Shown piece after piece: positions 1 through 12,956 of a stretch of 64,000 nt of DNA (its first letter is position 1; every line of letters begins with the position of its first letter). Location: positions 62,001 to 126,000 of the forward strand of contig NZ_QMDI01000003.1 in NCBI RefSeq assembly GCF_003336755.1, read 5' to 3'. Both the position numbers and the translations under genes were made by a program. The DNA comes from Elioraea thermophila (ex Habib et al. 2022). GTDB lineage: Bacteria > Pseudomonadota > Alphaproteobacteria > Acetobacterales > Acetobacteraceae. The notes beneath the pieces were generated by a model. That model was not told where the DNA came from. It saw nothing but the letters and a program-made list of their open reading frames with translations, and did no database searches.

Positions 1-114
1 GAGTGGGAACGATCCTGGCTCGATTCCTACCATGCGCGCGTCGCAGCCGAGATCGGGCCTCTGCTCGATCGGTTGGATCGCGCCTGGCTCGAGCAGGCCT
101 GCGCCCCACTTTGA
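1..114 (+). CDS. Xaa-Pro aminopeptidase (M24), C-terminal end only
   Basis: The first 37 codons and a TGA are the tail of a gene that begins left of the window. The reading is EWERSWLDSYHARV followed by a stretch ending in WLEQACAPL. This is the usual C-terminal signature of aminopeptidase P type M24 metallopeptidases (WLxxYHxRV...L...WLxxA..PL), which remove an N-terminal residue preceding proline. No catalytic residues are inside the window. It converges on the minus-strand TPR gene with 3 bases between the stop codons. The identity rests on a short but characteristic segment. Confidence 0.7.
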   Translation, partial: EWERSWLDSYHARVAAEIGPLLDRLDRAWLEQACAPL

Positions 115-117
115 GCC

Positions 118-1434
118 TCAGGCCCGGGGCACGCCGGCGGCGGCGAGCACGCGGGCGAGCAGGCGCTGCGTCATCGGGACCTTCGGGTTGAGCGCCTGGC
201 GGAGCGCGAGCATGCGCTGCGCCTGGGCCAGCCGGCCCGTGCGCAGCAGGGAGGCGATCAGGATCTGCTCGAACAGGTCGCGCTGGGCGTGGCTGCCGCC
301 GATCTCGTGCAGGCGCGGCAGCACGGGCGAGAGGTCGCGCACGCACGCTTCGTGATCGCCGCGCCCGAAGCCCGCGAGCGCGCGGGCGGCCGGCAACGCC
401 ACCTCGGCCCAGGCGGCGCGCGTCGCCTCATGCGCGGTCGCGGTACGGTCGGCGATGCCGGCGAGCACGGTCTCCGCTTCCGGGTGCCCGGCGCGGGCGA
501 GACCGAGCACGAGGTGAAGGTCGATGAAGGGCTCGACATGGCGCTGGTCAGGCGTCGCGAGTCGGGGGGCGAGACGCTGCCAGCGGTCGCCGACATCCAC
601 CCCGTGCAGCTCGAGCCGGATCAGCAACGACACCGCCCCGGCCTGGATCTGCCCCCAGGAGGGTTCGAGCGCGAAGACGCGCGTGTCGTAGAGGGCGAGC
701 GCTTCGTCGGTTCGGTCGCGATCGAGCAGGAACAGCGTCTGATGCCACCAGTTGTGCGTGACGACGAAGGGGTTGCGCCCCTCCCAGGTGTCGGCGACCG
801 TGGCGAGAAAGTCGATGCCTTCCTCGGCCCGATCCTGCGTGAGCAGGACGTGGGCGAGCGCATGGTGCGCCCAAGGCTCGTCGCGACGGAGCTCGATGGC
901 GTGCCGGGCCTCGTGCTCCGCCTCCTCGAGCAGGTGGCACTCCTCGTAGCCGAAGGCGAGCATGCCGTGCACCCAGGGCACGTGCTCGTTCGCAGCCGCC
1001 GCCAGCAAGGGAAGGCGAAGCAAGGAGGGTGCGTCGCCGCGGTTGAGCGCGTGGTATTGGCCGAGCTTCACCGCGACGAGGTCGCGCGGAAACCGCACCG
1101 CACTCTCGGCGCAGAGGGCGAGCGCCGTCGCCGTGTCGCCCGCGTGCCAGGCCCGGATCGAGGCAACGGCGAGACGCTCCCGCTCGGTCGCCGCGGCGGC
1201 CGAGGCGCGATCGAGGAAGCGTGCGGCACGGGCGTGGCCCTTGCGCGTCTCGGTGAGCAGCCAGAGGGCCGCCGCCCAGGCATTGGCGAGCGCGCAGGAC
1301 GGGTCGGCCTCGGCGGCCTTGACGATGCGGCCGATTTCGGCGCGGTAGCCGAGAAGATCCTCGGCGAAGGCATCGAGTGCGGCCATCGATGCCACCTCGC
1401 CGCTCGCCGCGTAGCCGGTCGCGTCACGGTTCAT
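118..1434 (-). CDS. Tetratricopeptide-repeat protein, TTC38-like
   Basis: This is a 438-residue helical protein without signal peptide or membrane segment, so probably cytoplasmic. It carries degenerate TPR-like helical pairs from about residue 30 to the end. The central part, with a GMLAFGYEE motif, then EAEHEARHAIELRRDEPWAHHALAHV-like spacing, then HNWWHQTLF, resembles the TTC38 family. The family has no settled biochemical role in bacteria, so none is assigned. It starts 16 bases after the ligA stop and is probably the last gene of the recN-ligA end of the cell-wall cluster. Confidence 0.75.
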   Translation of the reverse strand: MNRDATGYAASGEVASMAALDAFAEDLLGYRAEIGRIVKAAEADPSCALANAWAAALWLLTETRKGHARAARFLDRASAAAATERERLAVASIRAWHAGDTATALALCAESAVRFPRDLVAVKLGQYHALNRGDAPSLLRLPLLAAAANEHVPWVHGMLAFGYEECHLLEEAEHEARHAIELRRDEPWAHHALAHVLLTQDRAEEGIDFLATVADTWEGRNPFVVTHNWWHQTLFLLDRDRTDEALALYDTRVFALEPSWGQIQAGAVSLLIRLELHGVDVGDRWQRLAPRLATPDQRHVEPFIDLHLVLGLARAGHPEAETVLAGIADRTATAHEATRAAWAEVALPAARALAGFGRGDHEACVRDLSPVLPRLHEIGGSHAQRDLFEQILIASLLRTGRLAQAQRMLALRQALNPKVPMTQRLLARVLAAAGVPRA

Positions 1435-1450
1435 GGCCGCCTCTCCCCCT

Positions 1451-5190
<3,740 letters not shown>

Positions 5191-5212
5191 CGACGCACTC
5201 GCTGCCGAGGGC

Positions 5213-6028
5213 TCAGAAGATGGACGACCACCAGCGGGCGAGCATGCCGGTGCGACGCGGCTCGGCAGGTTCGGCGCCGGGGACGAGCAGGGCGTAGCTG
5301 TCCTGGTACCAGGGAGAACCCGGGAAATTGTGGCCGAGCACGGCCGCGGTTCGCCGGGCCTCCTCGGTGAGGCCGAGTGCGAGATAGGACTCGGTCAATC
5401 GGTGCAGCGCCTCGGCGACATGATTCGTCGTCTGGTAGAGCTCGACCACGCGGCGGAAGCGATTGATCGCCGCCAGATGGAGGTTCTGGCGCTGGTAGTA
5501 GCGGCCGATCATCATCTCGTGGCCGGCCAGATGGTCGCGGGCGAGGTCGATCTTGAGCCGCGCGTCACGCGCATATGGCGTGTCGGGAAAGCGGTTCACC
5601 ACCTCGGTCAGCGCGCCCAACGCCTGTTCCGTCACCCGCTGGTCGCGGGTCACGTCGGCGATCTGCTCGTAATAGGAGAGGGCGCGCAGATAGTAGGCAT
5701 AGGCGATGTTCGGGTTGGCGGGATGCAGGCGAATGAACCGATCGAGGGCGGCAATTGCCTCCGTGTACTGGTTCCGCATGTAGTGGGCATAGGCCGCCAT
5801 CAACTTCGCCGTCACCGCCCAGGACGAGTATGGATGTTGCCGTTCGACCTCGTCGAACAAGGTGGCGGCGCGCGCATACTGTCCTGCCTCGAGGGCGTCG
5901 GCCGCGTCGTTGTAGATGTCCTCCACGGGGCGTTCCCGTGTGAGCTGAGTGTCGACGTCGTCGCGGCCGCTGCAGGCGGCGAGCGCGATGACGAGCACAA
6001 ACAGGGCGGCGATGCGAAGGAGAGCCAT
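5213..6028 (-). CDS. bamD: Outer membrane assembly lipoprotein BamD
   Basis: BamD is a periplasmic lipoprotein of the BAM complex, which inserts beta-barrel proteins into the outer membrane. The 271-residue precursor has a lipoprotein signal peptide with lipobox LAAC (Cys19). TPR-type repeats follow, including DAADALEAGQYARAATLFDEV and RQHPYSSWAVTAKLM, typical of the ComL/BamD family. It is positioned between lpxC and recN, 50 bases after lpxC, so outer-membrane assembly genes extend the division cluster. Confidence 0.95.
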   Translation of the reverse strand: MALLRIAALFVLVIALAACSGRDDVDTQLTRERPVEDIYNDAADALEAGQYARAATLFDEVERQHPYSSWAVTAKLMAAYAHYMRNQYTEAIAALDRFIRLHPANPNIAYAYYLRALSYYEQIADVTRDQRVTEQALGALTEVVNRFPDTPYARDARLKIDLARDHLAGHEMMIGRYYQRQNLHLAAINRFRRVVELYQTTNHVAEALHRLTESYLALGLTEEARRTAAVLGHNFPGSPWYQDSYALLVPGAEPAEPRRTGMLARWWSSIF

Positions 6029-6078
6029 CGCGCGGCTCTATAGCACGCGGCCAGGCGCGGCGAGAGCAGGCGCGGCGG

Positions 6079-7164
6079 TCAGACCGGCGCGGCGGCGGCG
6101 GCGGCGAGGGGAGTGCTCACACCGTCGCGCACCGAGGTGGCGGCCAGCAGCGGGACGACGCGCCAAGCGCGCGGGTCGGCGAACAGGGCCCGCAGTGCGA
6201 GATTGTTCAGGCGATGACCGGCACGCCGCGCGACGACGCGGCCACGCAGCGGTAGCCCGGCGAGGGCAAGGTCGCCGACCAGATCGAGCAGCTTGTGGCG
6301 GACGAACTCGTCCGTGTAGCGCAGCCCGCCGGCGTTCAGCACCGTCGCCCCGCGCAGCACCACCGCGTTGTCGAGGCTGCCGCCGCGGGCGAGGCCGGCG
6401 TCGCGCAAGGCCTCGATCTCCTCGACGAAGCCGAAGGTGCGCGCGCGTGCCAGATCACGCTTGAAGGCGCCGGCAGCCAGCCGAACCACGCGATGTTGGC
6501 GACGGATCGCGCTGGAGGCGAACTCGATCTCCATTTCGTAGGTCGGCACGACGCCGGGATCGGGCAGCAGGGTCAGGCTGGCGCCACCTTCCTCAACCGT
6601 CACGGGGCGGAGGATTTCGAGCATGTGCCGCGCAGCCGTTTGCGTCGTCAGCCCCGCGCACTCGATCAGGAACACGAATGGCGCGGCAGACCCATCCATG
6701 ATGGGCACCTCGGGACCGTCGAGGTCGACGATCGCATTGTCGACGCCGCTGCCGGCGAGAGCGGCGAGCAGGTGCTCGACCGTGCCCACACTGGCTTCAG
6801 GACGCCCGGGCAGGCCGAGCGTGGTGTTGCGCCGGGTGTCGATCACATGGTCCCAGCGGGCTGGGATCACCGGCTGGTCGGGGAGGTCGATGCGCCGAAA
6901 GGCGATGCCCGCGTTCTCCGCCGCCGGGCGAAGGGTGAGCGAAACCTTACGCCCGGAGTGGAGCCCAACCCCCGTGCAGCCGATCGGCGCCCGAAGCGTC
7001 CGCTGGAAGGGCTGAACGCTGCTCGCCAATTGATCGTCAGACGCCAACTGCACGTTCGACGGGTCTCCGACCGGAAGCTCCCGACGCGGCAACCGCTGCG
7101 GTTGAGCCGGGAGAGGATCGGTTCGGATGCCGCGAAAGGTTAAGGCCCCGCCCCGATCCGCCAT
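6079..7164 (-). CDS. lpxC: UDP-3-O-acyl-N-acetylglucosamine deacetylase LpxC
   Basis: LpxC is the zinc-dependent enzyme of the committed step of lipid A synthesis. The core starts at QRTLRAPIGCTGVGLHSG. It includes the zinc-binding HLLAAL segment and the RHKLLDLVGDLALAG motif, which carries a zinc His and Asp. The ATG chosen here gives 361 residues, about 50 more at the N-terminus than E. coli LpxC, and that extension is Pro/Arg-rich. A GTG at 7053 (about 324 residues), with a GGAG ten bases upstream, fits the family length better. The frame is also open to an ATG at 7209. Start uncertain, function secure. Confidence 0.93.
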   Translation of the reverse strand: MADRGGALTFRGIRTDPLPAQPQRLPRRELPVGDPSNVQLASDDQLASSVQPFQRTLRAPIGCTGVGLHSGRKVSLTLRPAAENAGIAFRRIDLPDQPVIPARWDHVIDTRRNTTLGLPGRPEASVGTVEHLLAALAGSGVDNAIVDLDGPEVPIMDGSAAPFVFLIECAGLTTQTAARHMLEILRPVTVEEGGASLTLLPDPGVVPTYEMEIEFASSAIRRQHRVVRLAAGAFKRDLARARTFGFVEEIEALRDAGLARGGSLDNAVVLRGATVLNAGGLRYTDEFVRHKLLDLVGDLALAGLPLRGRVVARRAGHRLNNLALRALFADPRAWRVVPLLAATSVRDGVSTPLAAAAAAPV

Positions 7165-7284
7165 TCTGCAATGCACCTTAGGAGCCACCGCCGCATCGCA
7201 GCAAGTCAAGCTTCTTTTCTCAATGTATCAGTTCACTGCCTTGATCTTTCCGCATTTTGGCTGAATTGGGGCAACGTCACCCGA

Positions 7285-7300
7285 GCCGCACAGGTGCGGC
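7285..7300. repeat. Perfect inverted repeat between ftsZ and lpxC
   Basis: GCCGCAC and GTGCGGC flank a two-base centre. The repeat sits about 45 bases after the ftsZ stop in an interval (7165-7345) that is less GC-rich than the genes. On the ftsZ-sense strand no T-run follows; a T-run lies before it. It is therefore not a standard intrinsic terminator. It could be a partial transcription block or an operator for lpxC. The rest of the interval presumably holds an lpxC promoter, but I could not identify a convincing -35/-10 pair. Confidence 0.35.
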
Positions 7301-7345
7301 AGAAAAACGCACGCGACGACGGTCAGCGGGTGAGAAGCGTCGGCC

Positions 7346-8884
7346 TCAGTTACCCTGTCGGCGCAGGAAGGCCGGGATGTCGAGCCCGCTCTCCTCCAGG
7401 CCCGGCCGCGGCTGTGGCTTGGACGAAGCATGCCCGACCGGCGTGAGGATCGGTTCGGCCCGCGGCGAGACGGCGGGGCGCGACATGGGGGCGGTCGCCG
7501 GTGCCTCACCCCCGGCGATCAGACGCGTCATGCGCTGGAACAGGCTGCGCGCCGGCGAAGGGCCGGTTGCAGCCATGCCCGGAGCGGGCGCCGACGCGGC
7601 GACGGCGTCTTGGGGGACGGTCGGTTCGCGCGGCGCGAACAGCGGTGCCGGCGGCTCGCCCGCCACGATCGCCGGCTCGACCATGGTGGGCTGTCTGGCG
7701 GGCTCGGGCGGCTGCGGCTTTTCCGCCACCACCGGTTCGGCGGCGAGGGGGGCGGTCTGCAGCACGGTGTTGCCGACCACTTTGGTCGCTGTGGCCGTAA
7801 CCGGGGCCGCCACGGGCGCGGTGGCCGCAGCGGCCGCGACGGGAGCGGCGGCCGGCCGGGCCACCGGCGCACCATCCACCGCCACCAGGGCGGGGCGCTG
7901 GCGTGCCTGGTTCGCCTCCATGCCGGTGGCGACCACGGACACGCGAATCCGCCCCGCCATGTCCTCGTCGATCGAGGAGCCGAAGATGATGTTCGCCTCC
8001 TCGTCGCCCACCTCCTTGCGGATCCGGTTCGCCGCCTCGTCGACCTCGAACAACGTCATGTCGGGCCCGCCGGTGATGTTGATCAGCACGCCCTTCGCCC
8101 CCTTCATCGAGGCGTCCTCGAGGAGCGGGTTGGAGATCGCGATCTCGGCCGCGCGCACCGCGCGGTCCTCCCCTTCGGCCTCGCCCGTGCCCATCATCGC
8201 CTTGCCCATCTCCGCCATCACTGCGCGGATGTCGGCGAAGTCGAGATTGACCAGACCCGGATGCACGATCAGGTCGGTCACGCCGCGCACCCCCATGTAG
8301 AGCACGTTGTCCGCCATCTTGAACGCTTCGGCGAAGGTGGTGCGATCGTTGGCTAGGCGGAACAGGTTCTGGTTCGGGATGACGATCAGCGTATCGACGT
8401 ATTGCTGCAGCTCCTCGATGCCGGCCTCCGCCGCACGCTTGCGCTTCAGCCCCTCGAACTCGAACGGCTTGGTCACCACGCCGACGGTGAGGATGCCGCG
8501 TTCGCGCGCGACGCGCGCCACCACCGGTGCCGCCCCTGTGCCGGTGCCGCCGCCCATGCCGGCGGTGATGAACACCATGTGTGCGCCGGCGAGGTGGGAG
8601 GCGATCTCCTCCACCGCTTCCTCCGCCGCGCCACGCCCGACCTCGGGCCGTCCGCCCGCACCGAGCCCCTGGGTGAGGTGAGGCCCGAGCTGGATCTTGC
8701 GATCGGCCCGGCTCTTCATCAGCGACTGCGCGTCCGTGTTGGCGACGATGAACTCCACCCCGTCGAGCTGCGAGGCGATCATGTTGTTCACCGCGTTGCA
8801 GCCGCCGCCGCCGACACCGATGACGGTGATGCGCGGCTGGAAATCGTTCAGCGCCTGGGCGGGGACGGTCAGCGTGATGGCCAT
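7346..8884 (-). CDS. ftsZ: Cell division GTPase FtsZ
   Basis: This tubulin-like GTPase polymerises into the Z ring at midcell. The N-terminal GTPase domain has [10 protein letters not shown] near residue 23 and the tubulin signature GGGTGTG at 111-117. A long, low-complexity Ala/Pro/Val-rich linker spans about residues 330-495. The protein ends with the conserved C-terminal peptide DIPAFLRRQ (about 502-510), which binds FtsA and other membrane anchors. At 512 residues it is longer than E. coli FtsZ because of the linker, as in other alphaproteobacteria. It lies 58 bases after ftsA. Confidence 0.98.
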   Translation of the reverse strand: MAITLTVPAQALNDFQPRITVIGVGGGGCNAVNNMIASQLDGVEFIVANTDAQSLMKSRADRKIQLGPHLTQGLGAGGRPEVGRGAAEEAVEEIASHLAGAHMVFITAGMGGGTGTGAAPVVARVARERGILTVGVVTKPFEFEGLKRKRAAEAGIEELQQYVDTLIVIPNQNLFRLANDRTTFAEAFKMADNVLYMGVRGVTDLIVHPGLVNLDFADIRAVMAEMGKAMMGTGEAEGEDRAVRAAEIAISNPLLEDASMKGAKGVLINITGGPDMTLFEVDEAANRIRKEVGDEEANIIFGSSIDEDMAGRIRVSVVATGMEANQARQRPALVAVDGAPVARPAAAPVAAAAATAPVAAPVTATATKVVGNTVLQTAPLAAEPVVAEKPQPPEPARQPTMVEPAIVAGEPPAPLFAPREPTVPQDAVAASAPAPGMAATGPSPARSLFQRMTRLIAGGEAPATAPMSRPAVSPRAEPILTPVGHASSKPQPRPGLEESGLDIPAFLRRQGN

Positions 8885-8942
8885 GGCGTGTCTCCTGAAG
8901 AGGCGTTCCGGTTCGGGGTTGGGGTGGGGGCCCGCATCGGCG

Positions 8943-10256
8943 TCACAGCCTTTCGCGAAGCCAGGTGAAGAGGCGGCGGAGGGGGCCGGGAATGCCGGCG
9001 AAGCCGACCGGGGCGAGGTCGCGTGCGACCTGGCCTTCCGTCGCGGCCCAGATCAGCAGCCCGACCGGCACGGCGAAGGCAGGACCCTGCGCGACGTCGG
9101 GCAAGCCGCGCAGGGCGGGCGGGCGACCCAGCCGCACCTGCTTGTCGAGCATCGCCGCCGCGAGATCACGCACGCCGATGAGTTGCGACGCCCCACCCGT
9201 CAGCACGACGCGCCGGCCGGCCGCACTGCCGAGCCCGGCCGCATCGAGACGAGCGCGCACCAGCTCGAAGGTCTCCTCGAGCCGGGGGCGGATGATGCCG
9301 ATCAGCATCGACCGCGGCACCTTGGCGATCGCGTGGTCGTCCTCACCGACCAGCGGCACGGGAAGAAGGTCGCGCTCATCCCCGGGCGCCGCATCGGTCG
9401 AGCCGTGCAGCGTCTTCATCCGTTCCGCATGGGAGACGGTGGTGGAAAGCCCGCGCGCGATGTCGTTGGTGACGTGCTGGCCGCCGATCGGGATCACGTC
9501 GGTGTGCTGCAGTTGCCCGTCGGCGAACACGGCGAGGCTCGTCGTGCCGCCGCCCATGTCGATCACGACGACGCCGAGCTCGCGTTCGTCCTCGACCAGA
9601 GCGGCGAGGCCGGCGGCGAACGGCGCGGCGACCAAGGACTCGATCTCCAGGTCGCAGCGGCCGAGGCAGGCGGCGAGGTTGCGCAGCGTCCCCACCGAGG
9701 CATCGACCACGTGCAGCCGCGCGCCGAGCGACTCGCAGACCATCCCGCGCGGGTCGCGCACGCCCGATGTGCCATCCACCGCATAACCAAGAGGAATGGC
9801 GTGCACCACCTCGCGCCCCTCGGCGTAGGCGCGCATCCGGCCTTCGGCGACAATGCGGCGGAGATCGGCATCCGTCACCGCATCGCCGTGCATCGCCATG
9901 CGCACGTCGAAGTGGCGACTCTGCGGCTGGCCACAGGAGAGATTGACCACCAGCTCGCGCACCGGCTGGTCAGCCTGCTCCTCGGCCTGCGCCACGGTGG
10001 CGCGAATCGCGGCCTCCGCCTGGTCGAGATCGACGATCGAGCCCGCGCGAACGCCGCGCGAGCGCTGGTGGCCGACCGACAGCACGCGGATCGAGCCATC
10101 GCTGTCCACGCGCCCGATCAGGCAGGTCATCTTGGTCGAGCCGATGTCGAGCACCGCGATCGGGCCCGACCGGCCGCGCGGCCGACCGCGCGTTGGGGTG
10201 GAGCGCATCGCGAGGGCTTCCGGGGCCGGCGAGGGCCGGTTCGGCATCTCGTTCAT
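8943..10256 (-). CDS. ftsA: Cell division protein FtsA
   Basis: FtsA is an actin-like ATPase that tethers FtsZ to the membrane and recruits later division proteins. The 437-residue protein has the phosphate-1 loop [16 protein letters not shown] after a basic, disordered N-terminus of about 30 residues. It also has the phosphate-2/adenosine motifs [15 protein letters not shown] and [11 protein letters not shown]. The C-terminus (LFTWLRERL) is an amphipathic membrane-targeting helix as in other FtsA proteins. The ATG overlaps the ftsQ stop (ATGA). Confidence 0.97.
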   Translation of the reverse strand: MNEMPNRPSPAPEALAMRSTPTRGRPRGRSGPIAVLDIGSTKMTCLIGRVDSDGSIRVLSVGHQRSRGVRAGSIVDLDQAEAAIRATVAQAEEQADQPVRELVVNLSCGQPQSRHFDVRMAMHGDAVTDADLRRIVAEGRMRAYAEGREVVHAIPLGYAVDGTSGVRDPRGMVCESLGARLHVVDASVGTLRNLAACLGRCDLEIESLVAAPFAAGLAALVEDERELGVVVIDMGGGTTSLAVFADGQLQHTDVIPIGGQHVTNDIARGLSTTVSHAERMKTLHGSTDAAPGDERDLLPVPLVGEDDHAIAKVPRSMLIGIIRPRLEETFELVRARLDAAGLGSAAGRRVVLTGGASQLIGVRDLAAAMLDKQVRLGRPPALRGLPDVAQGPAFAVPVGLLIWAATEGQVARDLAPVGFAGIPGPLRRLFTWLRERL

Positions 10257-11113
10257 CCGCGGCGCCCTCTGTCCGCCGGTGTCGCCGCCGGGGCCGGAGC
10301 CACATCCGCCGCGGGCCGCAGCACGAGGCGATCGGCGAGCCTGAGATCGACCACCTTCAGCGCGCGATCCAGCACCGCCGTGTCACGATGCAACTCCGCG
10401 AGCCGCGCCAGCGCCGCCGCCTCATGCCCCTCCGGCAGCAGGACATCCGCCCCCGAAACGAGCCGCAGGTTCCACCGCCGTTGATTGACACGCACGACGG
10501 CGGCGACACGCTGCTTCACCTCGGGGTGGCGGTCGAGCAGGTCGAGAAACGCCGCCGCCGTCTCCGCTGCTCCCTCGCCGACGACGTGCGGCAGATGGGC
10601 GAAACGCTCGACACCGTCGCGGGTGATGACGCGCCCCTCACGGTCGATGACGGCGAAGACACCGCGATTCTGCCAGACCGCGAAGGGCGTGCGCTCGACG
10701 ATCGCGAGATGGACATGGCCGGGCAGGCGCCGATGCACCGAGGCCTGCTCGACCCAGGGCAGCTCCTCAAGCCGCCGGCGCACCGTTTCCGGCGAAACGG
10801 CGAGCATCGGCTGACCGAGCCGAAGCCCCGTCGCGGCCAGGATCGCGTCACGGTCCTCGTGCACGCGGCCTTCCACGGTGACGGTGGCGACGACGAGCCC
10901 GGCATCGGCGGCGGCGTCCTCGATCGCGCGCGTGGCGTCGGCGATGAGGCGCTGCGGCGTGCCGGTGACAGCGAGGCCCCCCACGAATGCGCCGAGCACG
11001 ACGACGACGAGACCGACGCCCACCGCGGGCCGGACAAGGCGGCGCCAACGGCGCAAGAACAGCCGCAGGCGCCCCGGCCGTTGCGGACGGCGATCGTTGC
11101 TCACGCGCCGCAT
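10253..11113 (-). CDS. ftsQ: Cell division protein FtsQ
   Basis: FtsQ is a bitopic inner-membrane protein that links early and late divisome proteins and contacts FtsB-FtsL. A basic cytoplasmic head (RRPQRPGRLR) precedes one membrane segment at about residues 30-52 (VGVGLVVVVLGAFVGG). A periplasmic POTRA domain follows, with VTVEGRVHEDRDAILAATGLRLGQPML, then the beta domain with WVEQASVHRRLPGHVHL. The chosen ATG (286 residues) overlaps the end of ddl by 13 bases; another ATG nine codons upstream is possible. It overlaps ftsA by 4 bases. Confidence 0.93.
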   Translation of the reverse strand: MRRVSNDRRPQRPGRLRLFLRRWRRLVRPAVGVGLVVVVLGAFVGGLAVTGTPQRLIADATRAIEDAAADAGLVVATVTVEGRVHEDRDAILAATGLRLGQPMLAVSPETVRRRLEELPWVEQASVHRRLPGHVHLAIVERTPFAVWQNRGVFAVIDREGRVITRDGVERFAHLPHVVGEGAAETAAAFLDLLDRHPEVKQRVAAVVRVNQRRWNLRLVSGADVLLPEGHEAAALARLAELHRDTAVLDRALKVVDLRLADRLVLRPAADVAPAPAATPADRGRRG

Positions 11114-12021
11114 CGCGCCTCCTCCACCATCCAGGCGCAAAGGGCGGCGAACGGCATGCCGCAGTGCGAGGCCTGCTCCGGCAGGAGCGAGGTCGGCGTC
11201 ATGCCCGGCTGGGTGTTGACCTCGAGCAGCACAAGGCGCCCGGGCTCGCCGTCGCTGTCGTCGTAGCGCAGGTCGGCCCGGCTCGCGCCGCGGCAGCCGA
11301 GCGCGCGATGCGCTGCCGCCGCGATGCCAAGCGCGCGGTCATACGCCTCGGGATGGATCGGCGCGGGCAGGAGGTGCCGGCTCTCGCCCGGCCGGTACTT
11401 CGCCTCGTAGTCGTAGAAGCCGTGCGTGGTGGCGATCTCGGTCACCGCGAGCGGGCGATCGCCGAGCACGCCGACGGTCAGTTCCCGACCCGGAACATAA
11501 GCCTCGGCCATGGCGAAGGGGCCGTAGGTCCATTCGCGCACGATCTGCTCGCGGCGGTTGTCGCCCTCGCGCACGATCACCACGCCGACGGAGGAGCCCT
11601 CCGCGATCGGTTTCAGCACGTAGGGCGTGGGCATGGGGTGGCCGCGCGCGACGTCCTCGCGTGTCACCAGCCGGTGCGGGGCGACCGGCAGGCCTGCGGC
11701 GGCGAAACAGGCCTTGGCGGCGGCCTTGTCCATCGCGAGCGCCGAGGCCCGCACGCCCGAGTGCGTGTAGGGGATGCCGAGCCACTCGAGAATGCCCTGG
11801 ATGCAGCCGTCCTCGCCGTAGCGACCGTGCAGGGCGTTGAACGCAACGTCGGGCCGCGTGGCGGTGAGGGCGGCGATCAGCGCGCCGAGATCGCGACCGA
11901 CCTCGATCGCCACCACCTCGTAGCCCGCCTCCTTGAGCGCCTCCGCCACTTTCGCCCCCGAAACGAGGCTCACCTCGCGTTCGGCCGAGATCCCGCCGTA
12001 GAGGACCGCGACGCGCTTCAT
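11101..12021 (-). CDS. ddl: D-alanine--D-alanine ligase Ddl
   Basis: Ddl makes the D-Ala-D-Ala dipeptide that MurF adds to the peptidoglycan precursor. The 306-residue ATP-grasp protein has the N-terminal VAVLYGGISAEREVSL motif and NALHGRYGEDGCIQG. It also has the ATP-grasp VLKPIAEGSSVGV loop and the Mg-binding LLEVNTQPGMTPTSL near the C-terminus. The ATG overlaps the murB stop as ATGA, which fixes the start; the frame is open much further upstream as shadow. Confidence 0.97.
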   Translation of the reverse strand: MKRVAVLYGGISAEREVSLVSGAKVAEALKEAGYEVVAIEVGRDLGALIAALTATRPDVAFNALHGRYGEDGCIQGILEWLGIPYTHSGVRASALAMDKAAAKACFAAAGLPVAPHRLVTREDVARGHPMPTPYVLKPIAEGSSVGVVIVREGDNRREQIVREWTYGPFAMAEAYVPGRELTVGVLGDRPLAVTEIATTHGFYDYEAKYRPGESRHLLPAPIHPEAYDRALGIAAAAHRALGCRGASRADLRYDDSDGEPGRLVLLEVNTQPGMTPTSLLPEQASHCGMPFAALCAWMVEEARCGA

Positions 12022-12956
12022 CGCCCGCCTTCCTCCTTGAGCGGGCGGCCGATGCGTCGGATCTCCCACTCGAGCGCGATGCCGGTGGCGGCACGAACGC
12101 GAGCGCGCACCTCCTCGCCGAGCGCCTCGAGATCGGTGGCGGTGGCCTCGCCGAGGTTGAGCAGGAAATTGCAGTGCTTCTCGCTCACCTGCGCGTCGCT
12201 GCGACGAAGGCCGCGACAGCCGGCCGCGTCGATCAGTTCCCAGGCCTTGGCGCCGGGCGGGTTCTTGAAGGTGGAGCCGCCGGTGCGGCCGCGCACCGGT
12301 TGGGTTGCCTCGCGCGCGGCCCGGATGCGCGCCATCTCCGCAGCGATCGTTGCGCGGTCGCCGGGTCGCGCGCGCAGCCGCACGCGGGTGACGATCGCAC
12401 CCGCGGGCAGCCGAGCGTGGCGATAGGAGAGGGCGAGCTCGTGCGCGCCGAGACGAAGCGCGGCGCCGTCGCGCGTGACGATCTCGGCCCAGTCGAGGAT
12501 GTCGGCGATCTCGGAGCCGTAGGCGCCAGCGTTCATCGCCACCGCGCCGCCGAGGCTGCCCGGGATGCCGGAGAGGAAGGCGAGCCCCGCGAGCCCCGCC
12601 TCGGCCGCGGCCTCCGCCACGGTGCGATCGAGCGCGGCCGCGCCGGCGACGATGCCGTCGGCCTCGAGCGTGATGCTGCCGAAGCCCGACGCGGGAAGGC
12701 GGACGACGACGCCCGCCACGCCACCGTCGCGCACCAATAGATTCGACCCCGCACCGATTACGGTGACGGGAATGCCGGGATCGAGAGCACGCAGGAAGGC
12801 GGCGAGATCCTCCGCATCCGCCGGCCGGAACAGGAACTCCGCCCTGCCGCCCGCGCGGAACCAGGTGAGCGCGCCGAGGGGCGCGTCGGCGACGAGGCGG
12901 CCGCGGGCGGAGGGCAGAGGGCCAAGACCGGCCATGGCAGCGGCGACGGCGCTCAC
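12018..12956 (-). CDS. murB: UDP-N-acetylenolpyruvoylglucosamine reductase MurB
   Basis: This FAD enzyme reduces UDP-GlcNAc-enolpyruvate to UDP-MurNAc with NADPH. The 312-residue protein has the FAD-binding [17 protein letters not shown] motif. It also has the conserved [18 protein letters not shown] segment, SYRHARLP (active-site Tyr/Arg region), and [20 protein letters not shown] with the catalytic serine. It lies between murC and ddl with 4-base overlaps on both sides. Confidence 0.97.
   Translation of the reverse strand: MSAVAAAMAGLGPLPSARGRLVADAPLGALTWFRAGGRAEFLFRPADAEDLAAFLRALDPGIPVTVIGAGSNLLVRDGGVAGVVVRLPASGFGSITLEADGIVAGAAALDRTVAEAAAEAGLAGLAFLSGIPGSLGGAVAMNAGAYGSEIADILDWAEIVTRDGAALRLGAHELALSYRHARLPAGAIVTRVRLRARPGDRATIAAEMARIRAAREATQPVRGRTGGSTFKNPPGAKAWELIDAAGCRGLRRSDAQVSEKHCNFLLNLGEATATDLEALGEEVRARVRAATGIALEWEIRRIGRPLKEEGGR

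Noticed and set aside
7285-7300. Inverted repeat as the ftsZ intrinsic terminator
   Set aside because: On the ftsZ strand the T-run lies before the stem, not after it, so the feature is kept only as an unexplained repeat.
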